This document shows, piece after piece, positions 53,365-62,296 of a DNA stretch of 64,000 nucleotides. The stretch is from positions 908,727-972,726 of the forward strand of contig JAGWFT010000001.1 of the NCBI GenBank assembly GCA_028867755.1, in the 5' to 3' direction. Every line of letters begins with the position of its first letter. The first letter of the stretch is position 1. The DNA is from Nitrososphaerota archaeon (GTDB taxonomy: Archaea; Thermoproteota; Nitrososphaeria; Nitrososphaerales; Nitrosopumilaceae). A model generated the notes under the pieces. It had not been told where the DNA came from and did not search any database. It saw only the letters and a list, made by a program, of their open reading frames with translations. The translations under genes were made by a program, and so were the position numbers.

Positions 53365-54210
53365 TCAAGTGTTGTGTGCCAGTGCTGTGAGCACAGTCCA
53401 TGGAAAAGTTATCTTTCCATCTTTTGTGTAGCGTACAGTGTTTTGCAGTGAATCATGTTTTATCTGGGATCTGATATTTTCTCCCATGCTCTCAATCTTG
53501 GGTCTAATTGAATTTGCAGTTGAGTGCATGTAATCATGCCAGTACTCTTCAAAGGTCCCCGCCTCATAGCTGAAAACATGTTTTGTTATTGATACATTGG
53601 AAAATCCTGCTCTCTCAAGTTCTTTTTGCAAGTCGCCAGTGTTGCCAAACCTATGTACCGTAGGGACACCTTTTGGCCTGATGTCTGGGATATATTTCAA
53701 AATGGGTGACATTATACTACTAAAATATGGTACATCTTCTGCTAGCCCATGAACTGCAAAAACAATTCTTCCATTATGTTTTAAAATTTTTCTTGCAGTT
53801 TCAAGTACTTTGTTGACATTTGGAAAAAACATGAGTCCATATTGACATAATATTTTGTCAAACACAAAGTTGAATCCAAGATTTTCTGCATCCATTTCAA
53901 AAAAATTCGCATTTGGTAAACTCATTGTTTTCTTTGCAATATGGAGTGCTGTCCTTGACAAGTCTATTCCAACCAATAACCCTGTCTTGTCAAGACGGCG
54001 AAATATCTCAGTTGAAACAGCGCCTGTTCCGCATGCAATGTCAAGCACCTTGTCTGACGGATTTATCTCTGCCAGATTTACTACTTCCACAGTGGACTTG
54101 AATGGACCTGCATGCTTGTTGGCCCAGTTGTAATGGTAATCTGGAGCAACAGCATTCCAGTTGGCTTTTGAATTAATCTTGTACTCTGTAGGATCAAAAA
54201 GTGCTACCAT
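53365..54210 (-). CDS. class I SAM-dependent methyltransferase
   Basis: The 281-residue Rossmann-fold enzyme has motif I VLDIACGTGAVSTEI, motif II GLLVGIDLSRTALHIAK and motif post-I ANFFEMDAENLGF. It resembles UbiE/Coq5-like methyltransferases acting on quinones or small molecules. Target unknown. It is convergent with the cupin gene (16-nt gap). Confidence 0.87.
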   Translation of the reverse strand: MVALFDPTEYKINSKANWNAVAPDYHYNWANKHAGPFKSTVEVVNLAEINPSDKVLDIACGTGAVSTEIFRRLDKTGLLVGIDLSRTALHIAKKTMSLPNANFFEMDAENLGFNFVFDKILCQYGLMFFPNVNKVLETARKILKHNGRIVFAVHGLAEDVPYFSSIMSPILKYIPDIRPKGVPTVHRFGNTGDLQKELERAGFSNVSITKHVFSYEAGTFEEYWHDYMHSTANSIRPKIESMGENIRSQIKHDSLQNTVRYTKDGKITFPWTVLTALAHNT

Positions 54211-54258
54211 GCCAATCCTCTAGTCAAGGCTTAAATTAATTCTCTTTTTAGCAACTCC

Positions 54259-54519
54259 ATGCCCTCTTTTCTGGTTAGTGTGATAATAGAGAACAAGCCA
54301 GAAATTGTCGATCCTGAAGGGGATACCATCCTAAATGACCTTATTTTAAAAGACAAAAAGACATCTGTCAAAAAGATTCGTTCAGCCAAGATGCTAAGGT
54401 TTCAGATAGAAGCAAAGAGCAAAGAGCTAGCAGAGAAGGCTGTCATGGATCTGTGCAATGAATTTAGAATATATAATCCGCTAGTAAGCAAGGTCTCAGT
54501 AGACACTTCTCAAATCTAA
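54259..54519 (+). CDS. purS: FGAM synthase subunit PurS
   Basis: The 86-residue protein is PurS: PSFLVSVIIENKPEIVDPEGDTILNDLI with the invariant DPEG, then KKIRSAKMLRFQIEAKSKELAEKAVMDLCNEF and NPLVSKVSV. PurS bridges PurL and PurQ in the three-part FGAM synthase. It is not next to purQ-purL but lies 1.5 kb upstream, with two minus-strand genes in between. The stop interlocks with the CBS gene's stop (CTAA, 54516-54519). Confidence 0.9.
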   Translation: MPSFLVSVIIENKPEIVDPEGDTILNDLILKDKKTSVKKIRSAKMLRFQIEAKSKELAEKAVMDLCNEFRIYNPLVSKVSVDTSQI

Positions 54520-54968
54520 CTGTTTTTTACAACCTTTCTGTTTAACGCAGTACTGTCTTCCATGGCCCCATCTATGAGAAGCTTGCTGCGAAGGTACTTT
54601 GCCAGATCTGTCTCAGTTATGATGCCGGCAAGCTTACCATTGTCCAAAACTAACAGCCTGCGTATGTTCTTGTTTGTCATTTTTTGTACCGCGTCCTCAA
54701 TAGGTGTCATAGGCTCTACCCATCTAAAGTTTGGAGACATTATCTCTGATAATTGCACTTCGGAGCTTTTCTTATCAGTGGTTGAAACCTTGCGAGCAAG
54801 ATCTCTTTCTGTTACCAACCCTATCGGTGTTCCTTCTTTTACGACCACAAGTGAGCTAATGCCTTTTTCTGCCATCAGTGATGCAACATCTTTTGCTGTC
54901 TTGTCATACTCGATAGTGACTACGTTATGAACCATAATGTCGCGAACTAGGCCCATAGCTAGTACCAA
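54516..54968 (-). CDS. tandem CBS-domain protein
   Basis: The 150-residue protein consists of two CBS domains (about 8-62 and 78-134), each with the GISSLVVV/GKLAGIITE pattern and EG-TPIGLVTERDLAR. Such pairs bind adenine nucleotides or SAM and act as energy or ligand sensors. It has no attached effector domain. Confidence 0.9.
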   Translation of the reverse strand: MVLAMGLVRDIMVHNVVTIEYDKTAKDVASLMAEKGISSLVVVKEGTPIGLVTERDLARKVSTTDKKSSEVQLSEIMSPNFRWVEPMTPIEDAVQKMTNKNIRRLLVLDNGKLAGIITETDLAKYLRSKLLIDGAMEDSTALNRKVVKNS

Positions 54969-55140
54969 AGAGTATTAGAATAAAAACGATGTGTTGCTTT
55001 TTGACTATTAATCTTGTAAACTATTATGAAAATTCCAAGTCGATCTATTTTTCTTACAACAAAATTTCAGTATAGTTTGCAGTTACTTGCTTCGCATACG
55101 TCCTTTTTAATTATCTGAGTTCCGATTTCTTGTACAAGAG

Positions 55141-55180
55141 ACTGCGAAGCTACAGTTTCCTACCAAAACTGCTTCGCAGT
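55141..55180. other. intergenic structured hairpin with inner stem
   Basis: ACTGCGAAGC (55141-55150) and GCTTCGCAGT (55171-55180) form a perfect 10-bp stem. Inside, AGTTT and AAACT can extend it across a 3-nt bulge. The decamer CAGTTTCCTA occurs at 55153-55162 and again at 55178-55187. It lies 3' of the rhomboid gene, in a 291-nt gap with no open frame, and could be a terminator or a small RNA. Confidence 0.5.
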
Positions 55181-55259
55181 TTCCTATGGTTTATAGCTAG
55201 ACAGGGTTTCAGTGTTGTAAAAAATTGCATCTGCAACAAACAAAAGAGATGATACTGTC

Positions 55260-55880
55260 TTATGTAGGAAAAATGTCAAAACGCCCCATTCTTTTTCTGC
55301 GTTCAATTTCTATCATCAACTTTGTTAGGAACAACCCCGTGACAAATCCTCCCACGTGAGCCATGAATGCTATGGTAAGTGAAGCAAACGAACCTATGAA
55401 TACATACAAAACTTGGATTGCAAGCCAATAGTATCCACGTATGTCTCCTAGTGCAGCTGATACTCCCAGTATTCCAGATATTGCTCCTGATGCACCAATC
55501 AGTATACTATCGCCACTTGATAGTGCATAAGATGAGACAACTCCATGGAGCAGTGCGCCGCCAAGCCCTGCAGCAATGTAAAGTGTTATGAACCGTGGAA
55601 CTCCTATTGATCTTTCTGCAAAGCCTCCCATGTATGCCAAGGCAAAGAGATTGAATGCAATGTGCGCAATGTTTGCATGAATGAACATCGAAGTAAACAG
55701 TCTCAAAAGACTGTCAGATAGTGGAGAGTTGGTGTCACGGAATAATTCATTTGGGATAAAACCATAGCGCGCAATAATGTCATGCTGTGAATTGCTAAGT
55801 ATCCCATAGGCAAAGATCAAGGCATTTATTGTAATCAGTGCGGTGGTGACAGGAGCAGGACGCCCTACTAGTCTTAACAC
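55260..55880 (-). CDS. rhomboid-family intramembrane serine protease
   Basis: The 206-residue membrane protein has about six hydrophobic helices. The catalytic Ser is in GASGAISGILG and the His in FMAHVGGFVTG; LRLFTSMFIHANIAHIAFNLFAL gives the HxxxN region of the family. It would cleave transmembrane helices in the membrane. The substrate is unknown. Confidence 0.9.
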   Translation of the reverse strand: MLRLVGRPAPVTTALITINALIFAYGILSNSQHDIIARYGFIPNELFRDTNSPLSDSLLRLFTSMFIHANIAHIAFNLFALAYMGGFAERSIGVPRFITLYIAAGLGGALLHGVVSSYALSSGDSILIGASGAISGILGVSAALGDIRGYYWLAIQVLYVFIGSFASLTIAFMAHVGGFVTGLFLTKLMIEIERRKRMGRFDIFPT

Positions 55881-56027
55881 CCTTTATTGAAATCGGTTAC
55901 ATAATAAATTGTATGAGATAAATTCTAACCAAATCTGCAAAATAAAAAGCGATCGCATTTTTTGATAAAAATCTCCTAAGCTATTTCATCCGATTCGATT
56001 TAATATTGCTAGCAAGTAAGGATACTT

Positions 56028-56708
56028 GTGAGGGTTGCAGTAATAGTTTTTCCTGGCAGTAATTGCGATCGCGACATGCACCATGTCCTAACAGACGTCT
56101 TCAAGCTTGAATCCCAATTAGTATGGCATACCGATAACCTGCCAAACAATATTGATGCAATTGTGCTACCGGGGGGATTTTCTTATGGTGATAGGCTAAG
56201 AGCAGGTGTAATTGCAGCTCATAGTCCAGTTATTGCAGAGGTAAAAAAGATGGCAGAAAAAGGCATGCCAATTCTTGGTGTATGCAATGGATTCCAAATA
56301 TTGACAGAGTCTGGCCTTTTGCCAGGTGCACTTTTAAAAAACACATCTCTTAGCTACATCTGTAAATGGACTGAGATAATTGTCAAGAACAATAAAACCC
56401 CATTTACAAACCGGTTCAAACCAAACCAAAGAATTCCTATTGCCATTGCAAATGGTGAGGGGAGATACTATGCAGACAAGAAAACACTAGAGTCACTGAA
56501 GAAAAATAATCAGATTGTTTTTGCTTATGCCGAAGATATCAATGGCGCTACAATGAAGATTGCAGGAATATGTAACAAGGAAGGAAATGTTGTTGGGATG
56601 ATGCCGCATCCAGAAAGATCAGCTGAACAAATCCTAAACCCAAGTGATGCCAAGCCTGCCTCGTTGATCTTCGAATCATTGCTAAAGACTCTGGGTGTTA
56701 CTGCATGA
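56028..56708 (+). CDS. purQ: FGAM synthase, glutaminase subunit PurQ
   Basis: The 226-residue class I amidotransferase provides ammonia to PurL. It has the N-terminal VIVFPGSNCDRD, nucleophile Cys in LGVCNGFQ (near residue 86), and MMPHPERSAE with the His and Glu. Start is GTG 56028. The 3' end overlaps purL by 4 nt (ATGA), so the two are translated together. Confidence 0.94.
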   Translation: MRVAVIVFPGSNCDRDMHHVLTDVFKLESQLVWHTDNLPNNIDAIVLPGGFSYGDRLRAGVIAAHSPVIAEVKKMAEKGMPILGVCNGFQILTESGLLPGALLKNTSLSYICKWTEIIVKNNKTPFTNRFKPNQRIPIAIANGEGRYYADKKTLESLKKNNQIVFAYAEDINGATMKIAGICNKEGNVVGMMPHPERSAEQILNPSDAKPASLIFESLLKTLGVTA

Positions 56709-58870
56709 GTCTGACTCCTCAAGAGTCAGAATATCTTGAAAAAAAGATAGGACGAAAACCAAATCATGTGGAGACCCAAATAGTTGCAGCAGAATGGTCA
56801 GAGCACTGCTCTTACAAGTCATCAAAAAAACACCTAAAAATTCTTCCACGGCAAGGCAAAAGAGTCATCTCAGGTCCTGGATACGATTCTGGTGTACTTG
56901 ATGTGGGTGATGGATATGTTGTCACAGTACACATTGAGAGTCATAATCACCCGTCTGCAGTAGAACCGTATGGTGGTGCAGCAACAGGAGTTGGCGGTGT
57001 GATACGAGATATCCTGTCTGCTGGTACAAGACCAATTGCAATTTTGGATGGTCTTCGATTTGGCGATATTGAAAAAGATATGCACGCAAGATGGCTTTTC
57101 AAAAATGCTGTCAGGGGAATTGCCGATTATGGAAATTGTTTGGGAATACCTACTATTGGTGGTGAAATAGAGTTTGACAAATGCTTTACCAACTATGCAC
57201 TAGTAGATGTGGCCTCTGTAGGTTTTGGTAAAAAAGAAAGGCTCATCCAAAACAGAGCCGACAAGGGTGATTTTGTAGTGTTGCTTGGAGGTTCTACGGG
57301 AAGAGATGGCGTCGGAGGCTCACAGTTTGCATCCGACAAGCTAGAGTCAGAAAATCGTTCTGCTGTACAAATCCCTGATCCGTTCATTGAAAAATTAGTA
57401 ATTGAGGCAATTCTTGATGCTAGGAATCAGAACTGTATCAAGGCAATGAAAGACTTGGGGGGTGGTGGGCTTTCTTGCGCCATTTCAGAAACAGCAGATG
57501 CTTTGTCAGTTGGCATAGATCTTGACCTGTCTTTGGTTCATAAAAGAGAACAAAACATGTCTCCAACTGAACTGATGATATCTGAATCACAGGAAAGAAT
57601 GCTTGTAATTACATCTCATGAAAAGCTTGAAACTCTAAAAAAAATATGTGAAAAATTCCACGTGCCATGCTCTGTTATCGGTAGAATAACTGACGACAAA
57701 ATGATGGAAGTCAGATCTGAAAAAAATATTATTGCTAAACTGCCAAGCGATGTGGTTGCAAATGCACCGCTTCTTGACAGGCCTTCAAGTGTGCCCAAAT
57801 ATCTAAAAAATATTTCTTCTGTAGAAAAACCAAAAACTCCAAAAAACCTATCTCAAACAATTCTAAAGATGCTCTCAAACCCAAATATTGCAAGCAAGCA
57901 CTGGGTCTATACGCAGTATGATCACGAGGTTGGAATTCGTACTGTGGTCAAGCCTGGAAACGATGCCTCTGTACTGAGGCTTGATAATGGAAAATTTTTG
58001 TCAGTCAAGATAGATGGAAATTCCAAGCACTGCTACGTTAACCCAAGACAAGGAGTAATAGGATGCTTTGATGAAGCCTGCAGAAATGTGATCTGTACTG
58101 GTGCAACACCAATAGGAATGGTTGACCACCTGCAGTTTGGAAACCCTGAAGACCCGCAAATATTTTGGACATTCAAAGAATCAGTAGAAGGAATTACAGA
58201 GTATGCCAAGTATTTTGAGATTCCATGTGTGGGGGGAAAGGTGAGTTTGTACAACGAGACTGATAATGGCCCAATCAAACCAACTCCATTGATAGGAATT
58301 CTTGGTCTGATTGAAAGTAAACCATTGATACCAAAGAAAGCAGAAAAAAACGACCTTGTCGTCATGGTGGGCCTCACAAAGGACGAACTTGGAGGATCAG
58401 AGTATTACGAATACATTCATGACATTATTGGAGGCAAGTGTCCCACTGTAGATATGAGCTCATCCAAGGCCAACCAAGCTGCAGTCTTGGAAGTAATACC
58501 TCAAGACCTAGTAAAGTCTGTACATGACTGCTCAAAAGGAGGAGTCGGAGTTGCAATATCAGAAACTTGCATAAAAAATGAGATTGGCTGCAATGTTTTA
58601 TTAAATAAAATTCCGTCTGAGAATCTCAGGCATGATGAGTTGCTTTTCTCAGAGTCACATTCTAGATTCTTGCTGATAGTTGACCCCTCGAAGATCAAAA
58701 AAGTCAAGTCGATTCTAGAAAAAAGAGGAGTTCAAAATGAAATCATAGGCAAGTTTTCAGGCCGTAATATTACATTTAAGGACAAAACCAAGTTGGTTGC
58801 AAGTGTAAGGGTTGATAAAGCACAAGAAAAATGGTTAAACTCGTTGGGGTCATTGGTCGGTCATGGTTAA
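56705..58870 (+). CDS. purL: FGAM synthase, large subunit PurL (small type)
   Basis: The 721-residue PurL of the three-component type converts FGAR to FGAM with ATP. Motifs include WSEHCSYKSSKKHLK, HIESHNHPSAVEPYGGAATGVGG, GSTGRDGVGGSQFAS, and in the second half TKDELGGSEYYEY and KSVHDCSKGGVGVAISE. It lacks the extra domains of the single-chain enzyme, which PurS and PurQ supply. It overlaps purF by 8 nt. Confidence 0.95.
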   Translation: MSLTPQESEYLEKKIGRKPNHVETQIVAAEWSEHCSYKSSKKHLKILPRQGKRVISGPGYDSGVLDVGDGYVVTVHIESHNHPSAVEPYGGAATGVGGVIRDILSAGTRPIAILDGLRFGDIEKDMHARWLFKNAVRGIADYGNCLGIPTIGGEIEFDKCFTNYALVDVASVGFGKKERLIQNRADKGDFVVLLGGSTGRDGVGGSQFASDKLESENRSAVQIPDPFIEKLVIEAILDARNQNCIKAMKDLGGGGLSCAISETADALSVGIDLDLSLVHKREQNMSPTELMISESQERMLVITSHEKLETLKKICEKFHVPCSVIGRITDDKMMEVRSEKNIIAKLPSDVVANAPLLDRPSSVPKYLKNISSVEKPKTPKNLSQTILKMLSNPNIASKHWVYTQYDHEVGIRTVVKPGNDASVLRLDNGKFLSVKIDGNSKHCYVNPRQGVIGCFDEACRNVICTGATPIGMVDHLQFGNPEDPQIFWTFKESVEGITEYAKYFEIPCVGGKVSLYNETDNGPIKPTPLIGILGLIESKPLIPKKAEKNDLVVMVGLTKDELGGSEYYEYIHDIIGGKCPTVDMSSSKANQAAVLEVIPQDLVKSVHDCSKGGVGVAISETCIKNEIGCNVLLNKIPSENLRHDELLFSESHSRFLLIVDPSKIKKVKSILEKRGVQNEIIGKFSGRNITFKDKTKLVASVRVDKAQEKWLNSLGSLVGHG

Positions 58871-60299
58871 AGAAAACTGTGGTGTAGTGGGAATCTTCAG
58901 CCTGGATGGAGTAAATGTTATCCCAATGGTTATTGATGCATTGCGTGCACTGCAACACAGGGGCCAAGAAGCTTGGGGTGTTGCAGTTCCAAAAAAACAG
59001 CCATTCAAACAACTAGGGCTTGTATCTTCTGCAGTATCAGAATTTGACAAGATAACACGTGATTATGTTTCTCCTGCAGCAATAGGCCATGTCAGATATT
59101 CAACTATTGGTAAAAGTAACTTGGAAAATGCCCAACCGCTCAAAGTCAAGGATCTATGCATTGCCCATAATGGTACAATATCTAACGTTGAAGAGTTGGC
59201 AGGAATGGTAGGAGGATGCACATTTACCCCACAAAATGCAAGTGATACGCTTGTTGCAGCACAAAGACTAGTCTCACTCATGTCAGAAAATGGAAAACTA
59301 GGAAATGCTCTCTCAATTCTAAAAAACGAGATGGTTGGCTCGTTTTGTTTTACTTTTGTTTCTGACGATAATGCGGTATACGCCGCACGTGACCCAAGGG
59401 GATTCAGACCCATGGTTATAGGGCACAGAAAAGATAACAACACATACATCGTGGCGTCAGAATCAGTGGCCCTCTCTGCAGTGGGCGCACAGCTTGTAAG
59501 AGATGTAAAGCCAGGTGAGCTTGTAAAAATAAGCAACACGGGTCTCGAGTCTGAGATGTTTTCTGAAGCAATAAAGCCTGCCCATTGTTCTTTTGAGTTT
59601 ACTTATTTTGCACACCCGTCAAGTGTGATGGAAGATTCCAATATCTACGTGGCACGAAAAAGAATTGGGCAATTTCTAGCAAGAAAATACCCAATAAAGG
59701 ATGCAGACATTGTTGTCCCAGTTCCTGATTCTGCAAGGCCTGCTGCACTCGGGTATGCACAAGAGCTCGGAGTTCCATTTGAAGAGGGGCTACTCAAGGA
59801 TAGATACAGCAGAAAGGGCCCACTGCGTAGTTTCATTGAGCCGCATCAAAGTGACAGAGTTGAAATCAATCGATGGATTATTCCAATTACTCAGGTAATC
59901 AGCGGTAAACATGTTGTAGTAGTTGACGACAGTCTTGTAAGAGGTACAAGCTCAAAAGCAATTATCAAGGCTCTAAGACGAGCAGGCGCTAGAAAAATCA
60001 GCATGGTTATCACTTTTCCTCAAATAAAATTCCCATGTTATGCAGGAATTGACTTTCCGTCACAAGACGAGCTGGTTACATATCTTGGTGACGATAAAGA
60101 TTACACTGAAGCAGAAATTACAGAAAAAGTCAGACAGCTAATAGGTGCAGACTTTCTTGGATATAATGATTCTAAGAATCTTGCAGACGCTGTGGGCATG
60201 GACCACAGTTCCATGTGCTTTACGTGCTATTCTGGTGATTATTCCACTTTGGGAATAAAACCGACATTTAAGAGCAGAGCGGAGATCAAGGGTGAATAG
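58863..60299 (+). CDS. purF: amidophosphoribosyltransferase, Fe-S type
   Basis: The 478-residue enzyme makes phosphoribosylamine from PRPP and glutamine, the committed purine step. The N-terminal nucleophile would be Cys6 after removal of a five-residue propeptide (VKEN-CGVVGIF). The PRPP motif is VVVDDSLVRGTSSK. Cysteines in CSFEFTYF, FPCYAGIDF and the C-terminal CFTCYSGDY match the four cluster ligands of the Bacillus-type enzyme. It overlaps purL by 8 nt. Confidence 0.95.
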   Translation: MVKENCGVVGIFSLDGVNVIPMVIDALRALQHRGQEAWGVAVPKKQPFKQLGLVSSAVSEFDKITRDYVSPAAIGHVRYSTIGKSNLENAQPLKVKDLCIAHNGTISNVEELAGMVGGCTFTPQNASDTLVAAQRLVSLMSENGKLGNALSILKNEMVGSFCFTFVSDDNAVYAARDPRGFRPMVIGHRKDNNTYIVASESVALSAVGAQLVRDVKPGELVKISNTGLESEMFSEAIKPAHCSFEFTYFAHPSSVMEDSNIYVARKRIGQFLARKYPIKDADIVVPVPDSARPAALGYAQELGVPFEEGLLKDRYSRKGPLRSFIEPHQSDRVEINRWIIPITQVISGKHVVVVDDSLVRGTSSKAIIKALRRAGARKISMVITFPQIKFPCYAGIDFPSQDELVTYLGDDKDYTEAEITEKVRQLIGADFLGYNDSKNLADAVGMDHSSMCFTCYSGDYSTLGIKPTFKSRAEIKGE

Positions 60300-60301
60300 A
60301 T

Positions 60302-60547
60302 TTGGAGATAGCATTTGTTCTTGTAAAAAGCAAGATGGGCCATGAAATGGAAGTATTAAATGCACTATTGAAGATCGAGGGAGTAAAAGAAGTGATGGGA
60401 ACATACGGGCAATACGACATTTTTGCCAAAGTTCAAGTGCCAACTGAGGACCAAATTGAAAAAATAATCACCAAAAAAATACGTCAAATACCGCATGTAG
60501 TTTCCACTACCACCTTGCCTGTCATTCCAGGTCAAGGCGAAAAATAG
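60302..60547 (+). CDS. stand-alone Lrp/AsnC ligand-binding (RAM) domain in the purine operon
   Basis: The 81-residue RAM domain (EIAFVLVKSKMGHEMEVLNALLKIEGVKEVMGTYGQYDIFAKVQVPTEDQIEKII) starts at TTG 60302, two nt after the purF stop. It has no helix-turn-helix. Its position suggests a ligand-sensing role tied to purine synthesis. It is a diverged paralogue of the protein at 51770-52006 (shared (T/Y)(F/Y)G.YD(V/I) core). Confidence 0.86.
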   Translation: MEIAFVLVKSKMGHEMEVLNALLKIEGVKEVMGTYGQYDIFAKVQVPTEDQIEKIITKKIRQIPHVVSTTTLPVIPGQGEK

Positions 60548-60621
60548 ATAATTTCCTTCTAAACGTTCCTGTATCTGAAAAGTATATCAGTTTAAATCCG
60601 AGTCAGTCCAATGACGCCTGA

Positions 60622-61449
60622 TTGAGGTTTCTACGCTCAGGCAAGGTTAAAGACATATACGAAGTAGACGACAAGCATGTCTTATTTCATTTTTCAGACA
60701 GGGTTTCTGCATTTGACGTAAAATTTCCTACTCCAATACCGAGAAAGGGCGAGGTTCTTTGCAAGTTTGCCGAGTTTTGGTTCAAAAAACTTGCAGTCAA
60801 AAACCATTATGTAAGAACAGAGGCAAAGGACAAGATAGTTGTTAAAAAGATGGCCATGATGCCAATCGAGTGCGTTGTTCGCGGATATTTCTATGGCAGC
60901 CTGATTCAAAGGTGGAAAGAGGGCGAAGTGAAACTTCCGGAAGGTGCAGACACCAGGATTGCAGCAAAACTTTCAACGCCAATCTTTGATCCAACAACAA
61001 AGTCAGAAACTCATGATGTTCCAATAACTAGGGATGATGCATTGGCAAAAAACCTTGCAAGTGCTGCTGAATATGATTGGCTAGAAAAAACCTCGCTTGA
61101 GATTTATCACGCAATGTCTGGCATTGCAGATAAGGCAGGATTCATCCTGGCTGACCTGAAGATGGAATTTGGAAAGATAGGAAACGAGATTATCCTGGGT
61201 GATTCTATTGGTCCTGATGAATATCGCATGTGGCCAAAAGAGTTGTACGCTGTAGGAAAGATTCAGGAAAGCTATGACAAGCAACTATTGCGTGACTGGC
61301 TTGCAGCTCGAGGACTGCAACAAAAGTTTGAAGATGAAAGAAAGAAAGGCATCGAGCCTGTTGCACCTGCATTGCCACCTGAGATGTGCAACGAATTGTC
61401 CTCTAGATACCTAACTTCATACGAGCGCATTACTGGAACTCGTCTTTAA
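60622..61449 (+). CDS. purC: phosphoribosylaminoimidazole-succinocarboxamide synthase
   Basis: The 275-residue SAICAR synthetase joins aspartate to CAIR. Marks are RSGKVKDIYEVDDKHVLFHFSDRVSAFD near the start, PIECVVRGYFYGS and the ADLKMEFGKIGNEIILGDSIGPDEYRMWP block. Start is TTG 60622; a nearby ATG (60611) is out of frame and closes at once. It follows the RAM gene after 74 nt, and a TTTAAATCC at about 60592-60600 may provide a separate promoter. Confidence 0.94.
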   Translation: MRFLRSGKVKDIYEVDDKHVLFHFSDRVSAFDVKFPTPIPRKGEVLCKFAEFWFKKLAVKNHYVRTEAKDKIVVKKMAMMPIECVVRGYFYGSLIQRWKEGEVKLPEGADTRIAAKLSTPIFDPTTKSETHDVPITRDDALAKNLASAAEYDWLEKTSLEIYHAMSGIADKAGFILADLKMEFGKIGNEIILGDSIGPDEYRMWPKELYAVGKIQESYDKQLLRDWLAARGLQQKFEDERKKGIEPVAPALPPEMCNELSSRYLTSYERITGTRL

Positions 61450-61503
61450 CTCGAATTTTGTTTTAGGCCATAATGCAAAACCTGTCAATCCATGCTGTTT
61501 TTT

Positions 61504-61544
61504 TCTGCTCCAAGGAAATCTTTTTCCAAAAAAGCAGATTTTTT
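61504..61544 (+). terminator. hairpin with T-tract after purC
   Basis: TCTGCT (61504-61509) and AGCAGA (61533-61538) enclose an inner GGAAA/TTTCC stem, and TTTTTTCC follows. The structure lies about 55 nt after the purC stop in an AT-rich gap of 312 nt. The rest of the gap holds the dyad at 61579-61603 and the promoter of the next gene. Confidence 0.55.
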
Positions 61545-61578
61545 CCTTTTTCTACTTTTATCATACCGTTACGATATG

Positions 61579-61603
61579 TGATATAATAATACTAGATATA
61601 TCA
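61579..61603 (+). promoter_or_regulatory. 7-bp inverted repeat upstream of the ArsR-like gene
   Basis: TGATATA (61579-61585) and TATATCA (61597-61603) form a perfect inverted repeat with an 11-nt spacer. It lies about 160 nt before the ATG. The winged-helix protein encoded next is a plausible binder (autoregulation). A TTTTAAAA box at about 61742-61749 is the likely promoter core. Confidence 0.45.
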
Positions 61604-61761
61604 TAATAGTACAAGTTGTATAGTTATGGTATCACTAAAGTTATAATAAAAGGAGAAAATTAGGACTCTTCCAATTATTATGACGTGAAAATAAATCACG
61701 TATTGGACAACAAAATGTGATCTCATGATCTTTTAGGTTGTTTTAAAACTAAAATCAGGAA

Positions 61762-62295
61762 ATGTCGACTTTACTGCAAAAAGAAATCAAGATAAACAAA
61801 ATTCTTGCCACTAATATGGAACAAGCAAAAGCCCTCGATGACCAGGCTCGACTTAGAATCCTGAAGATATTATATCACAAGCAACTTTCAACAGAGCAAA
61901 TTGTAGCAGAGTTGCACAAAGATGGATACAAGAAAGCTACCACTACAATAAGGCATCATTTGGATATTCTAAAAGAAGCTGGATTGATAGAAATTGTAAA
62001 GATGGAAGAAATTAGGGGAGCGGTTCTAAAATATTATGGAACTACAGTGCGGGTTTTTGGACACAAGCTTCCGCCAAATTTTGAAAATGAATTTTCAAAA
62101 ACAATTGCAGATACGTCGGTTAAACTAGAAAAGGTAATCAAAAACATAGCACAGAACGCCGGCTCAAAAATGAAGAAAAAAAATTCATCAAAAAATAATT
62201 CAGAGCCAAACTATGAAGAATACATCTTGGTTGAAATTGTAAACAGGGCAATGGCCAAAGTATTCGAAGACAACGGTTCCATGGTTCAAAAGTAA
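61762..62295 (+). CDS. ArsR-like winged-helix transcriptional regulator
   Basis: The 177-residue protein has an ArsR/HTH-20-type wing (AKALDDQARLRILKILYHKQLSTEQIVAELHK...TTTIRHHLDILKEAGLIEIVKMEEIRGAVLKYYGTTVRVFG). No Cys metal site is present, so it is not a classic arsenic sensor. A basic, low-complexity linker (KMKKKNSSKNN) and an acidic C-terminal helix follow. It is next to a dyad at 61579-61603 that could be its own operator. Confidence 0.85.
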   Translation: MSTLLQKEIKINKILATNMEQAKALDDQARLRILKILYHKQLSTEQIVAELHKDGYKKATTTIRHHLDILKEAGLIEIVKMEEIRGAVLKYYGTTVRVFGHKLPPNFENEFSKTIADTSVKLEKVIKNIAQNAGSKMKKKNSSKNNSEPNYEEYILVEIVNRAMAKVFEDNGSMVQK

Positions 62296-62296
62296 T

